A DNA stretch of 64,000 bases, taken from NCBI RefSeq assembly GCF_000621445.1, contig NZ_JHYI01000006.1, positions 372,001-436,000 of the forward strand, given 5' to 3'. Source of the stretch: Alkalihalobacillus bogoriensis ATCC BAA-922. Its GTDB lineage: Bacteria; Bacillota; Bacilli; Bacillales; Bacillaceae_F. Positions 1 through 8,979 of this stretch are shown here, in pieces (within the stretch, counting starts at the first letter, position 1; each line of letters begins with the position of its first letter). A program made the translations under genes and the position numbers. The notes beneath the pieces are model-generated. The model was not told the DNA's origin, did no database searches, and saw nothing but the letters and a program-made list of their open reading frames with translations.

Positions 1-1
1 G

Positions 2-241
2 CCTCTTTTTCACTATTTAAAGATGGCTCTGACAATAGGATTATTTCAACCTTTCCGCACCATAGCTTACGTGCTTACTACGTTTATTCTTATTTATTTA
101 TTGTTATCATTTCCGGGGGCATTGCCGTTTCTATCTGGGAGTATCCTCGCTTTTATTGTCATGTCGTCATCATTAACATCATTCAAAAAAATGGAACAAC
201 AGTTTGAAGCCTATAACGAAAACAAAAGCGACTCAGAATAA
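2..241 (+). CDS. C-terminal end of a YesL-like (DUF624) membrane protein, 5' truncated by the window
   Basis: The reading frame is open back to base 2, so this is the tail of a longer gene and the ATG at 23 need not be its start. The visible part has a lysine-methionine lead-in, two hydrophobic segments separated by a short PG-containing turn, and a charged tail ending in DSE. DUF624/YesL proteins of Bacillus, usually about 200 residues and found beside pectin, arabinan or rhamnogalacturonan genes, end this way. The neighbouring GH43 and GH27 glycosidases fit that context. Their biochemical role is not settled; they may assist sugar uptake systems. Family assignment rests on the tail pattern and context only. 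Confidence 0.6.
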   Translation, partial: PLFHYLKMALTIGLFQPFRTIAYVLTTFILIYLLLSFPGALPFLSGSILAFIVMSSSLTSFKKMEQQFEAYNENKSDSE

Positions 242-260
242 CATGAGTCGCTTTTATTTT
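224..260 (+). terminator. Rho-independent terminator of the YesL-like gene
   Basis: Stem AAAAGCGACTCA (224-235) pairs perfectly with TGAGTCGCTTTT (244-255), loop 8 nt, followed by ATTTT. The left arm lies inside the last codons of the gene. Confidence 0.85.
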
Positions 261-278
261 ATTTGGCGTTTATAGCTA

Positions 279-460
279 TCGGACTTGTATTCCGCTATTT
301 AACAGAAAGCACCACTTTTTCATTTTTTATCGGACATCTGTTCCGTTATTAGCCCTAAAAACGGCAAAGTTTCCTCTCATTTTGCTGATTTAGCGGAACA
401 GTTGACCGTTAACTTTCAAAAAACGTTACTTATTCTTACAATAGCGGATCGTGTGTCCCC
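279..460. repeat. Four-motif intergenic repeat, unit A
   Basis: Forward motifs at 279-300 and 330-350 and inverted, more degenerate motifs at 391-412 and 441-460. Start-to-start spacing is 51, 61 and 50 bp. It fills the gap between the convergent YesL-like and GH43 genes (242-575). No gene is seen in that gap. Confidence 0.85.
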
Positions 461-575
461 TTGCACCGGGAAGCCTATGCCAACACATTGAATCCTCTCC
501 CTTTCTGACATATTATCCGCTATCAGACTAAAATTAAATGTCCAATACATAACAAACAATGAAACGAACACCTTA

Positions 576-2021
576 TTATTCTACCTTTTTCCCCCAAATT
601 GCTGTTCCTGTATCATCAAGTCCTGTGAATACAATCGTTTCATTCCAATTTTCCCAATCCCACGCCGGTAACACAATCGCAGATGTTGTCATAAATTCAC
701 CATTTCCGATTGATTCGTAAATCGTTATCGTGTTATCTCCAGAAAGCTCCCAATAATCTTCCCCGTCCGTATCATTTACTTTACCATTTTTATGAAGTGT
801 TAATGCTCTTGAACTTCTCATATCATCAAACAGTCGGTCAACTACAATCTTCTCCCATTCCCCCACAACGTCTTTCTCAGATATTGGCTGCTCAACTTCC
901 CCAGCATATCTTTGTGGTGAAACTACTGGCCAGCCATCTTCTGTCCAAACCATTTTTCTTACATGAAGATGAGACCAAAATATATCATGACCTGCTCTTG
1001 CATTATGAATAAGGAAATAATCGTCTCCATCTTTTAACAAACCATTATGACCCGTTCCTTGCCATCCCGAATCATTGTCAAACATATACGGACCAACGAT
1101 TTTCGTACCGACATCAGGTGAACCCGTATTCGTCTGAATATCCACTAAATCATTGCCATTATAATCGGTGTAAGGTCCTGTAATATCAGTTGATCTTCCG
1201 ACTCTAACATTATACGTATCTTCTAACCAGCCATATGAAACTGTTAAATAAAACATATCGGTATCTTCATTAAAGATAATAGCTGGTCCTTCTAACGCTT
1301 GATGATCTTGACTTCCACGGTTGGCAATCAGTGTCCCTTCATCACCAGGTTGTTTTAACTTCCCAGTATTGCGGTCTAGTTCTGTAATAAAAATGCCACC
1401 TTGGTACGAACCAAAAACCATCCAAGGATTTTCGTCACGATCAAATATAATTCCTGGGTCAATCGCGTTGACTTTATAATCATCACTTATTGTTGTTTTA
1501 AACACTTCTCCTTCATCTTGCCAAGGGCCTTCAATTGATTCACTTGTCGCTAAACCAATATAGGAGTTTTTCGTTCCAAACTCGGAAACAGAATAATATA
1601 AATAGAAAGTTCCGTCCATTTCAACTACGTCTGGAGCCCAAAATATTGATGCTCCATTCGTCCATTCTCGTGCCTCTTCTGGAACACTCTCAAATACTCT
1701 ACCGATAAATTCCCAATGAATTAAATCTGTGGACTTCCGTACCATAATTCCTGGCGTTGGTTCACCAGCGACTTTATAGTCCGTTGAAAACACATAATAC
1801 GTATCGTCCACTTTAATAATCTCTCCATCATGTGTATTATTTGTCGTCCATTTATTTTCGTTATGAATAATGTTCGCATTCACTTTTTCTTTTAATGCTT
1901 CATCTGGAGGTTCTGGGTATTCTATTGAACTTGCTGATTGTCCTCCTAGAACTATTCCCCCAATGACACCTAGCAATAATACGCTAAAACCAATTAGAAG
2001 CCACACTTTGCTTTTTTTCAT
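576..2021 (-). CDS. abn2: GH43 endo-alpha-1,5-L-arabinanase, exported
   Basis: Predicted to cut alpha-1,5-linked L-arabinan outside the cell. Residues 1-27 form a signal/anchor segment (MKKSK then a long hydrophobic run). There is no lipobox cysteine. The five-bladed propeller domain carries the GH43 triad: Asp65 in HDGEI (base), Asp188 in IDPGI (pKa modulator) and Glu244 in ALEGPA (acid). The last about 100 residues form the extra beta domain that follows the catalytic domain in Bacillus Abn2/YxiA. The 481-residue length fits that family (Abn2 about 470) better than the shorter AbnA. A strong gggggag site precedes the ATG. Divergent to the GH27 gene. The symbol is by similarity. Confidence 0.85.
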   Translation of the reverse strand: MKKSKVWLLIGFSVLLLGVIGGIVLGGQSASSIEYPEPPDEALKEKVNANIIHNENKWTTNNTHDGEIIKVDDTYYVFSTDYKVAGEPTPGIMVRKSTDLIHWEFIGRVFESVPEEAREWTNGASIFWAPDVVEMDGTFYLYYSVSEFGTKNSYIGLATSESIEGPWQDEGEVFKTTISDDYKVNAIDPGIIFDRDENPWMVFGSYQGGIFITELDRNTGKLKQPGDEGTLIANRGSQDHQALEGPAIIFNEDTDMFYLTVSYGWLEDTYNVRVGRSTDITGPYTDYNGNDLVDIQTNTGSPDVGTKIVGPYMFDNDSGWQGTGHNGLLKDGDDYFLIHNARAGHDIFWSHLHVRKMVWTEDGWPVVSPQRYAGEVEQPISEKDVVGEWEKIVVDRLFDDMRSSRALTLHKNGKVNDTDGEDYWELSGDNTITIYESIGNGEFMTTSAIVLPAWDWENWNETIVFTGLDDTGTAIWGKKVE

Positions 2022-2208
2022 TGCTTCTCCCCCTCGTGTTTTCTACTTTCTTTTTGTACAACTCGATCCCCTATTTCTTTTCTTTACTCTTTCTTTTATA
2101 ATTAATATATATATAAATATTAATTATTTATATTAACAATGATAGAATTTACTTTTTACCATGTCAACCATTTATCTAGGAAACAATGAATCGGAGGAGG
2201 TAAAAAAA
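2022..2208. promoter_or_regulatory. Divergent promoter region between GH43 and GH27 genes
   Basis: AT-rich 187-bp spacer that must carry both promoters. A TTGTACAA dyad at about 2054-2062 resembles half of the known Bacillus AraR operator (ATTTGTACGTACAAAT). This is a weak match, and no full operator is visible. Confidence 0.35.
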
Positions 2209-3489
2209 ATGAAACATAAGCAGTTTGCACCAACACCGCCAATGGGGTGGAACAGTTGGGATTGCTATGGAGCAAGCGTGACAGAGGAAGAAGTGATTGG
2301 GAACGCAGAATATTTAAAAACTCACTTATTACCGTTTGGATGGGAATATGTCGTTGTTGATATTCAATGGTATGAACCTACCGCTCGTTCATCTATTTAT
2401 AATGCCTTTGCACCGCTAGAAATGGACGAATATTCTAGATTACAGCCTGCTGTTAATCGATTCCCTTCCTCACATTCTGGAAAAGGCTTTAAACCATTAG
2501 CAGATAAAATTCACGCTCTTGGGTTAAAATTTGGCATTCATATTATGCGTGGAATCCCAAGACAAGCTGTTCATGAAAACAGAGCAATTTTAGGTACTAC
2601 AATAACAGCACGCGATATCGCCCACCCGAACTCAATTTGCCCTTGGAATACGGATATGTACGGTATAGATGTTACAAAAGAAGGTGCACAAGCGTACTAT
2701 AATTCTTTATTTAATCTTTATGCGGAGTGGGAAGTTGATTTTGTGAAAGTCGATGATATCGCAGCATCAAAACTTTACGATACACATCTAGAGGAAATCA
2801 AACTTATTCGCAATGCGATTGACCAATGTGGCAGAGATATCGTTTTAAGCCTTTCTCCTGGTCCTGCTCCTATACAGTATGCAAAGGAATTAGGAGACAA
2901 TGCAAATATGTGGCGAATGACGGATGACTTCTGGGACCAATGGCCACTATTACTTAACATGTTTGATCGATGTGAAGAATGGGAAAAATTTGTTTCGCCT
3001 GGAAATTGGCCTGATTGTGATATGCTTCCACTTGGCCATATCGGAATTCGATCCGTTGATGGCGGCGGTGCTGACAGATGGACACGGTTTACCAAAGCAG
3101 AACAACGAACAATGATGACATTATGGTCGATTTTTCGCTCTCCACTTATGTTTGGTGGCGAACTTCGTGACAATGACGACTGGACCCTTTCATTGTTGAC
3201 AAATAAAGAAGTGCTCTCCTTACATAAAGCAAGTCACAGCAATCGTTTGCTTTATAAAAACGGAAACAAACGGATTTGGACAGCCAATGACTATGATGGG
3301 CATACATATGTGGCATTGTTTAATATCGGGGAACAAACCGAGACTTTATCCTTTTCTTTACAACAAGTAGGCTATACCTCTCCTAAACTTGTGCGAAATG
3401 TTTGGGAACAACAAGATTTAGGTGAAATGACTGATTTCTTTTCTTATTCATTACAAGCTCACGAATCTCTATTGATAAAGCTTTACTAA
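2209..3489 (+). CDS. GH27 glycosidase (alpha-galactosidase or beta-L-arabinopyranosidase)
   Basis: The start is the ATG at 2209, seven bases after the ggaggagg site. An in-frame ATG at 2161 has no such site. The 426-residue product has no signal peptide, so it should work in the cytoplasm on imported oligosaccharides. PPMGWNSWD near the N-terminus is the GH27 hallmark. The nucleophile is Asp182 in VKVDD and the acid/base is Asp240 in RMTDD. The C-terminal about 80 residues form the usual antiparallel beta domain. GH27 contains both alpha-galactosidases and beta-L-arabinopyranosidases. Standing next to arabinanase and AraR favours the second, but the sequence alone does not decide. Confidence 0.8.
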   Translation: MKHKQFAPTPPMGWNSWDCYGASVTEEEVIGNAEYLKTHLLPFGWEYVVVDIQWYEPTARSSIYNAFAPLEMDEYSRLQPAVNRFPSSHSGKGFKPLADKIHALGLKFGIHIMRGIPRQAVHENRAILGTTITARDIAHPNSICPWNTDMYGIDVTKEGAQAYYNSLFNLYAEWEVDFVKVDDIAASKLYDTHLEEIKLIRNAIDQCGRDIVLSLSPGPAPIQYAKELGDNANMWRMTDDFWDQWPLLLNMFDRCEEWEKFVSPGNWPDCDMLPLGHIGIRSVDGGGADRWTRFTKAEQRTMMTLWSIFRSPLMFGGELRDNDDWTLSLLTNKEVLSLHKASHSNRLLYKNGNKRIWTANDYDGHTYVALFNIGEQTETLSFSLQQVGYTSPKLVRNVWEQQDLGEMTDFFSYSLQAHESLLIKLY

Positions 3490-3493
3490 TAAC

Positions 3494-3527
3494 AAATCCC
3501 GATGATTTAAAATCATCGGGATTTTGT
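3494..3527. terminator. Bidirectional terminator between GH27 gene and araR
   Basis: Near-perfect hairpin with arms AATCCCGATGATTT and AAATCATCGGGATT, flanked by A and T runs on both sides. It overlaps the last codons of araR. Confidence 0.9.
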
Positions 3528-4616
3528 TGATTGACGCACGATGAGTTCTGGTTCATAAAGAATAGACTCAACAGGTGTTCGATTTTTATCTTTTTTACGG
3601 TTACCTAATTTTTCATCAAGAATCGTAGTCATCATACTTGCAGCACTTTCACCCATTTCCATTTGCGGGTGTTTAATCGATGTCAATTTCACCTCAGATG
3701 CTGTCGCTAAAAAAGAATCATCATAACCAACAATAGACATATCATCAGGGACACGAATCGAATGCTCTCTTAACACATCTAATACTTTCAATGCTAATTC
3801 ATCATTATAACAAACAAGCGCGGTTGGAAGACTTTCCTTTTCTTTTACTAGTTTTCTCAATTCAGTAAGTGGTTTATCATTTTTTTCTTCACTATAATAA
3901 TGAATGATGTTTTTCGGATCAATTGGCACGCCGTATTCACGGTGGGCTTTCACATAGCCTTTCATGCGTTTTATTCCTTGAATATCATCTGTTTTAAAGA
4001 AACCTACAATTTTTGTATGGCCTAATTTTAGTAAATGCTCAGTTTGAAGATATCCACCTTTTTCGTCATTCATAATGAGGCGTAGCGGTTCAAGCTCATC
4101 ATAATAGGCATTAATCATGATATATGGGATATGTAAACGTTCTAAATTAAAAAAATAATTAATATTCGGATTTGAAAACGCGCTTTTCGTTGGTTCAATA
4201 ATAACCCCACTAATGTTTTGCGAAATAATCGTTTCCAACACTTTTCTTTCATTCAAATAATCATTATTTGTGCTATACAAACTAATTTGATATTCTCGGT
4301 CACGTAAAAACGATTCTGCTCCTCTAATGATCGATGGAAATATATAATCAGAAATATAAGTCGTGACAATGGCAATTGTCGGATGGCTAGTACTCACTTC
4401 CGCTGTTCGCTCTGCACAAAACGTTCCGGCTCCTTGTTCACGATATAACCATCCTTCATTGACTAATTCCCCAATGGCGATACGAATCGTATGTCGGCTT
4501 ACATTAAACTGCTTCATGAGTTCATTTTCTGAATTTATTTTTTGATTTGGCAAATAGGTTCCGTCTAATATTTTTGATTTTATATCTTGTTTTACTTTAT
4601 TGTATTTTGTTTCCAA
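3513..4616 (-). CDS. araR: AraR, arabinose-responsive transcriptional repressor
   Basis: Represses arabinose/arabinan genes until L-arabinose binds. It has a GntR-type winged helix in the first about 70 residues (SENELMKQFNVSRHTIR) joined to a LacI/GalR-type sugar-binding domain. This chimera is the defining architecture of AraR. The TTG at 4616 is taken as the start because agaggtg sits directly upstream; the in-frame GTG three codons earlier lies inside that ribosome site. Length is then 368 residues, close to B. subtilis AraR (about 362). It is flanked by GH27/GH43 and galM. The araBAD and arabinose transport genes are not in this window. Confidence 0.88.
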   Translation of the reverse strand: METKYNKVKQDIKSKILDGTYLPNQKINSENELMKQFNVSRHTIRIAIGELVNEGWLYREQGAGTFCAERTAEVSTSHPTIAIVTTYISDYIFPSIIRGAESFLRDREYQISLYSTNNDYLNERKVLETIISQNISGVIIEPTKSAFSNPNINYFFNLERLHIPYIMINAYYDELEPLRLIMNDEKGGYLQTEHLLKLGHTKIVGFFKTDDIQGIKRMKGYVKAHREYGVPIDPKNIIHYYSEEKNDKPLTELRKLVKEKESLPTALVCYNDELALKVLDVLREHSIRVPDDMSIVGYDDSFLATASEVKLTSIKHPQMEMGESAASMMTTILDEKLGNRKKDKNRTPVESILYEPELIVRQSTKSR

Positions 4617-4644
4617 CTCGTTCACCTCTATCCATACAGCGCTA

Positions 4645-4701
4645 CTAAAACTAGGCTTTCCCTTTCCTTATTACGAACAAAAAAGGAGAGGGAAAGCCTA
4701 G
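4645..4701 (-). terminator. Terminator of galM
   Basis: A 19-bp stem with one mismatch (4651-4669 with 4683-4701) is followed on the minus strand by TTTTAGT. It separates galM from araR, so araR needs its own promoter in the short remaining gap. Confidence 0.85.
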
Positions 4702-4758
4702 CTACAATGTAACATTCATTTACATTATTAGCTTAGCTATTACGCCTAATGGCTCGTT

Positions 4759-5802
4759 TTATTTCGTATGAAACGCATACACGGTTTTGCGTTCATAAGT
4801 TTTCCCTTTTTCTAATACAATTGACGGGAGTGATGGATGATGGATCGCATCTGGTGCTCCTTGTGTTTCTAAACAAAGACCAAGATATTTTCTTGCCTGC
4901 ACTCCACGAATTGTAAAGTCGTCACTTATTTGACTTCCTGTATATAACACGACAAATGGTTCATCCGTTGTCATTGTTAATACTCTACCACTCTGCTCTT
5001 CAACAAGTTGAATTTCTGCTTTTTTTGTTTTAGATAATTGAAATGGATGATCATAGCCTTTTCCAGCTAGGAGATGCTGTTCACTTTCAGAACGAACACC
5101 CGTTTCAATTTTTCTTCCTGAACGGAAATCAAATGTTGTTCCATCGACAGGTGCAATCTTTCCTGTTGGCAACAGTTCATTTGTTAATTCTAAATAATAA
5201 TCGCTATCCATTGTTAACTCGTGCTGAAGGATATCCTGTTTTGCATTTCCACTTAAATTAAAATAACTATGATTCGTCAAATTGATAATTGTATCTTCGT
5301 CCGTTACTGCATGATACGAAATGATGAGTTCATTATCATTCGTTAATGAATAGGTTACCTTTACTGTTACAGTTCCAGGATACCCTTCTTCTCCAGCCGG
5401 ACTTGTATATGTAAATTGTACGGTTGGGTATTGTTCATTTTCAAGCACACTTCCATCCCAAATGAGCTTATCCCATTTGCCCCCACCATGTAAATGATTG
5501 TTCCCATCATTTTTTGGTAAGTGATAGGTGTTTCCATTTAATTCGAATGCTGCTTCTTTGATTCTTCCTGCTACTCGACCAACAATCGATCCGAAATACG
5601 GTGAATGCTGTACATATTCATCAATCGAATCAAACCCTAATACAACCTCTTCGACATTTCCGTCTTTATCAGGGGTTTTAACACTTGTAATAATGCAACC
5701 ATAATCAATACAAGTGACTTCCATATTGTTATTTTTCAATATATACGCTGTTACTTTTTGACCATTAAGCTGACCAAACTCTTTTTTAATAACTTGTACC
5801 AT
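4759..5802 (-). CDS. galM: Aldose 1-epimerase (mutarotase)
   Basis: Interconverts alpha and beta anomers of galactose, arabinose and similar aldoses. The ATG at 5802 (MVQVIKK) is chosen because taggag lies 9 bases upstream; the ATG three codons earlier directly abuts that site. The 347-residue product has the family's beta-sandwich. Conserved blocks are NHLHGG, the YHAVTDEDTIINLTNHSYFNL block holding the catalytic His, and FVVLYTG. Glu near the C-terminus in GLCLETQGAPDA is the expected catalytic base. It follows a DeoR regulator gene but has its own promoter just upstream. Anomer exchange fits the arabinose/galactoside context. Confidence 0.92.
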   Translation of the reverse strand: MVQVIKKEFGQLNGQKVTAYILKNNNMEVTCIDYGCIITSVKTPDKDGNVEEVVLGFDSIDEYVQHSPYFGSIVGRVAGRIKEAAFELNGNTYHLPKNDGNNHLHGGGKWDKLIWDGSVLENEQYPTVQFTYTSPAGEEGYPGTVTVKVTYSLTNDNELIISYHAVTDEDTIINLTNHSYFNLSGNAKQDILQHELTMDSDYYLELTNELLPTGKIAPVDGTTFDFRSGRKIETGVRSESEQHLLAGKGYDHPFQLSKTKKAEIQLVEEQSGRVLTMTTDEPFVVLYTGSQISDDFTIRGVQARKYLGLCLETQGAPDAIHHPSLPSIVLEKGKTYERKTVYAFHTK

Positions 5803-5836
5803 AATCTTCATCTCCTACCATAAGCGATATATACAT

Positions 5837-5864
5837 AGTATAGTTTGTTTTTGCTTGATTACAA
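5837..5864 (-). promoter_or_regulatory. Promoter of galM
   Basis: Minus-strand -35 TTGTAA (5859-5864), 16-bp spacer, -10 TATACT (5837-5842). It lies between the DeoR gene stop and galM. Confidence 0.55.
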
Positions 5865-5867
5865 ACA

Positions 5868-6629
5868 TTAGTTTGTTATTATTTCGATTCCTTTGTCTTC
5901 TAATTTCATTTTAAACATCGGATCAATTTTCGAAGTTGTCACTACTACGTCTACTTCCTCTAGTTGTATAGACGTCACTAATGATTTCCTTCCATGTTTT
6001 GTATGGTCCATTAAGACAATGACTTTATCCGCGTTTTGAACCATCAATTTTTTTAATTCTGCCTCCTGTATGCTAAAGTCCGTCACTCCATGGTCCAGTG
6101 AAATGCCATGTGCAGAAATAAAAAGAAGCTCCGCATGGAGTTGTGCTAAAATCGTTTTTCCTAATAAACCTTCCATTTCAACACTATTAGGTCTCACCAT
6201 CCCACCAATCACAATGACATTAATATTCGGATTACTCGCTAACAATTGAGCGGTAGCTAAACCATTCGTAATGACTGTTAAATGACTTACATGGAGAAGT
6301 AATTTAGCTAACTCATATCCTGTCGAGCTTGCGTCGATAATAATGCAATTGGCTCCTTTTAATTGAGAAAAAGCCATTTTCGCTATTTGTTGTTTCTCTT
6401 CTAATTGTTCTTCCGTCCGATTTTGAAATGAAAATGCTTCCTCATATTGTGGTGGAAGGACAGCTCCTCCGTGTGTCCGTACAAGAAATCCTTCTTTTTC
6501 TAACACTTTCAAATCATTTCTAATTGTTCCTTCAGAACTACGCAGTTCAACGGCGATTTCTTTTACGATAATTTGCTTTCTTTCTCTAAGTAGTTGAACA
6601 ATCTGTTTTCTTCGATTCGGTCCTAACAT
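5868..6629 (-). CDS. DeoR-family transcriptional regulator
   Basis: 253 residues. The N-terminal DeoR winged helix (MLGPNRRKQIVQLLRERKQI, SEGTIRNDLKVLEKEG, then RTHGGA) is followed by the DeoRC sugar-phosphate sensing domain with the family motifs VITNG, GGMVRPNS and GLDxTDF-like GVTDFS. It starts at the ATG after aggagat. The gene is divergent from araM across a 158-bp gap containing a large inverted repeat, so the likely target is araM-HAD plus itself. The effector sugar phosphate is unknown. Confidence 0.85.
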   Translation of the reverse strand: MLGPNRRKQIVQLLRERKQIIVKEIAVELRSSEGTIRNDLKVLEKEGFLVRTHGGAVLPPQYEEAFSFQNRTEEQLEEKQQIAKMAFSQLKGANCIIIDASSTGYELAKLLLHVSHLTVITNGLATAQLLASNPNINVIVIGGMVRPNSVEMEGLLGKTILAQLHAELLFISAHGISLDHGVTDFSIQEAELKKLMVQNADKVIVLMDHTKHGRKSLVTSIQLEEVDVVVTTSKIDPMFKMKLEDKGIEIITN

Positions 6630-6690
6630 CCTTTTATCTCCTACTTTTTCACTTTACTTTTCCACTTTATCACAACAACAAACAATAATA

Positions 6691-6733
6691 AATAACAATA
6701 AATGATAATGTTATTTTCATTTTTATTGTTATT
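6691..6733. promoter_or_regulatory. Inverted repeat, probable operator between DeoR regulator and araM
   Basis: AATAACAATAAATGA (6691-6705) and its near-perfect inverse at 6717-6733 flank an 11-bp spacer. DeoR proteins bind such AT-rich repeated sites. The position between divergent genes supports a shared operator. Confidence 0.5.
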
Positions 6734-6787
6734 TTCATGATAAGATAAAAGTAGTTTTTTATCCTACTCATTTTAGGAGGTTTTTAT

Positions 6788-8026
6788 ATGAGCTCATTTT
6801 CAACAAATGAATTATCTGTACAAGATTGTTCTTGTGGGCTTCCTCATTATCCTGTTCAGATGGAAGCCCTCTCGCTCTCTTATGACGCTTTTCATTTGTG
6901 TGCAGCCTTTCTTGAGGAAAAATCATTTCATCATATTTTCCTTGTTTGTGACCACAACACATATGACATTGCTGGACAAGAATTACATACATTACTTTCA
7001 AGGAATCCGACATTCAACGTGACAATATGTACGATTCAACCAAACGAACTTGGAGATGTCGCTGCTGATGCAACTTCAATGACAGACGTTTTTATTGAAG
7101 CAGACAAAAAGACAGACGTATTTCTTGCCGTTGGCTCTGGAACCATTCATGATATTACAAGGGTTATCAGTTATAAAATGGATAAACCGTTTATTTCTAT
7201 TCCAACTGCCCCTTCTGTTGATGGCTTTAATTCGATGGGGGCTCCTTTAATAAAACGAGGAGAAAAGAAAACTTATCAAACTCACGGACCAATCGCTTTA
7301 TTTGGACATATGTCTGTTTTGATGAATAGCCCGACTGATCTCATTTGTGCTGGATATGGTGACATGCTCGCAAAATTAACGTCTTTAGTCGATTGGAAAT
7401 TCGGTCATCTTATTGCAGACGAACCATATTGTCCTACTGTAGCTACAATGACTAAAGAAGCACTTGAAGGTTGTCTTGCTAATACTAAGGAGATTGCAAA
7501 CCGAACAGAAAAAGGGATTCGAACGTTAATGGAGGCTTTGCTTCAATCAGGAAGTGCAATGTTACTGTTCGGACAATCTCATCCAGCGTCTGGTGCCGAA
7601 CACCATCTTTCTCATTACTGGGAAATGGAATTTATAAAACAGAATAAACGCCAAGTATTACATGGAGCAAAAGTAGCCGTGTCTACACAAATCATTTTAG
7701 ACCTTTATCAAACAAGCATGCTCAAGTTTTTGAAAAACGATCTCCATTTATCTTATGGCATAAACTCTAATATTTACGAGAAACTATCAACACATAAAGA
7801 AGAAATCATCCAATTGCTAGAATCCTTGCCACCTGTGGAATCGATCCAAGAGAATTTACAACTTATCGGAAATAAAGCTACCCTTCAATCCCTTGGTATT
7901 GATGAGGCACTTCTTCAAACAAGCCTAAAAGAAGCCCATCATATTCGAAAGCGCTATACGATCCTGAAGTTTTTAAATGATATGGAAAGTGAGGAACGTT
8001 CCCTTGAACAAAGCGATTCTTTTTGA
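6788..8026 (+). CDS. araM: sn-glycerol-1-phosphate dehydrogenase
   Basis: AraM/EgsA reduces dihydroxyacetone phosphate to glycerol-1-phosphate, the archaeal-handed backbone that B. subtilis uses with PcrB to make heptaprenylglyceryl ether lipids. The 412-residue protein has the family's nucleotide-binding GSGTIHD, the PSVDGFNSMG substrate region, and the metal-binding histidine blocks SGAEHHLSHYWE and LHGAKVAV. It starts at the ATG after taggagg. In B. subtilis araM lies inside the arabinose operon, and here it again sits near araR. It overlaps the HAD gene downstream, implying co-translation. Confidence 0.88.
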   Translation: MSSFSTNELSVQDCSCGLPHYPVQMEALSLSYDAFHLCAAFLEEKSFHHIFLVCDHNTYDIAGQELHTLLSRNPTFNVTICTIQPNELGDVAADATSMTDVFIEADKKTDVFLAVGSGTIHDITRVISYKMDKPFISIPTAPSVDGFNSMGAPLIKRGEKKTYQTHGPIALFGHMSVLMNSPTDLICAGYGDMLAKLTSLVDWKFGHLIADEPYCPTVATMTKEALEGCLANTKEIANRTEKGIRTLMEALLQSGSAMLLFGQSHPASGAEHHLSHYWEMEFIKQNKRQVLHGAKVAVSTQIILDLYQTSMLKFLKNDLHLSYGINSNIYEKLSTHKEEIIQLLESLPPVESIQENLQLIGNKATLQSLGIDEALLQTSLKEAHHIRKRYTILKFLNDMESEERSLEQSDSF

Positions 8027-8705
8027 TGTTGATGACACAATGTATGATCAGCAACAACCATTTGCTGATGCCCTTTTTTCAGTTGGGATGACATCTGTTC
8101 CACTATCTTTAATACAACCCCTTTATATTCGCTCACGCTATTATAGTGACTTGTTATGGGATGACTATGGAAAAGGAAGATTGACACTAGAAGAGTTGAG
8201 AATCGAACGAGTGCGACGAGCGTTTGAAGACTTTCAATTAGGAATGACAAAAGAACAAGCTCTGCTTTTTCAACAACATTATGAAAGAAACCAAGCAAAT
8301 ATCGAACCGTTTCCTGAACTCCGACCGCTTCTTTCTGCCCTCCAATCATTAAACTATGAAGTTGGCGTGCTCACAAATGGTCCAGGTCCACATCAATTTG
8401 CGAAAATAGAAACATTAGGAATACTTCCTTATGTAAAGCGAGAGTTCATTTTTATCTCTGATGAAGTTGGAGTCGCAAAGCCAAATAAACAAATCTTTTT
8501 ACATGCAGCGCAAACATTAAAGATAGACCATGAAGACCTCGTATATGTTGGCGATAATTGGACAAATGACATTGTTCCCTCTTCTCAATTAGGCTGGAAA
8601 GCCCTTTGGTATAACCACCGTGGGCATCAAAGAGGAACAGACGACAAACCGTATGCTGAAATTAACAAACTAGACTTAGTTCTTGACGTTCTTTCAAACA
8701 ACTAA
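8004..8705 (+). CDS. HAD-family phosphatase coupled to araM
   Basis: A TTG at 8004 is preferred over the ATG at 7977 because gtgagg lies 9 bases before it, giving a product that begins MNKAILFDVDDTMYD. Motif I is DVDDT, motif II is LTNG, and motifs III/IV are VAKPNKQIF and YVGDNWTNDIVPS. These place it in the HAD subfamily with an alpha-helical cap (YjjG/YfnB-like), about 233 residues. The gene overlaps araM by 23 bp in another frame. A phosphatase here could act on sugar phosphates or on a lipid precursor, as the unrelated HAD AraL does in the B. subtilis ara operon. The substrate is not predictable. Confidence 0.75.
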   Translation: MNKAILFDVDDTMYDQQQPFADALFSVGMTSVPLSLIQPLYIRSRYYSDLLWDDYGKGRLTLEELRIERVRRAFEDFQLGMTKEQALLFQQHYERNQANIEPFPELRPLLSALQSLNYEVGVLTNGPGPHQFAKIETLGILPYVKREFIFISDEVGVAKPNKQIFLHAAQTLKIDHEDLVYVGDNWTNDIVPSSQLGWKALWYNHRGHQRGTDDKPYAEINKLDLVLDVLSNN

Positions 8706-8720
8706 CAGGTCCCTACTCGT

Positions 8721-8903
8721 ATCGGACATGTGTTCCGCTATTTTACTAGGAAGTCTCATTTTTTAAATGTTAACGGACATCTGTTCCGCTATATGCAAAT
8801 ATTGAGGTGTGTTCGTCGTTGGTTTGGACGAATAACCGAACCTCTGTCCGAACGAAATGTAAAAAGCCTATTCTTTCGATGATTAACGGAACTGATGTCC
8901 GTT
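8721..8903. repeat. Four-motif intergenic repeat, unit B
   Basis: Forward motifs at 8721-8744 and 8771-8794, inverted motifs at 8831-8853 and 8883-8903 (spacing 50, 60, 52). Lies between convergent genes. Confidence 0.9.
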
Positions 8904-8936
8904 TGACCTATCCCAAAAACACCACCGGCTAGAAAA

Positions 8937-8974
8937 AACAAGCTGTCGAATTCAATCTCGACAGCTTGTTTTCC
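8937..8974. terminator. Bidirectional terminator between HAD and siderophore-receptor genes
   Basis: Perfect 13-bp stem AACAAGCTGTCGA (8937-8949) with TCGACAGCTTGTT (8958-8970), loop 8 nt. There is an A-run on one side and a T-run on the other. Confidence 0.9.
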
Positions 8975-8979
8975 ATTTA

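Noticed and set aside
279-460. CRISPR array
   Set aside because: Motifs come in inverted pairs with fixed spacing and similar spacers, not direct repeats with unique spacers.
2022-2208. Full AraR operator
   Set aside because: Only a TTGTACAA half-like dyad; listed as weak regulatory region only.
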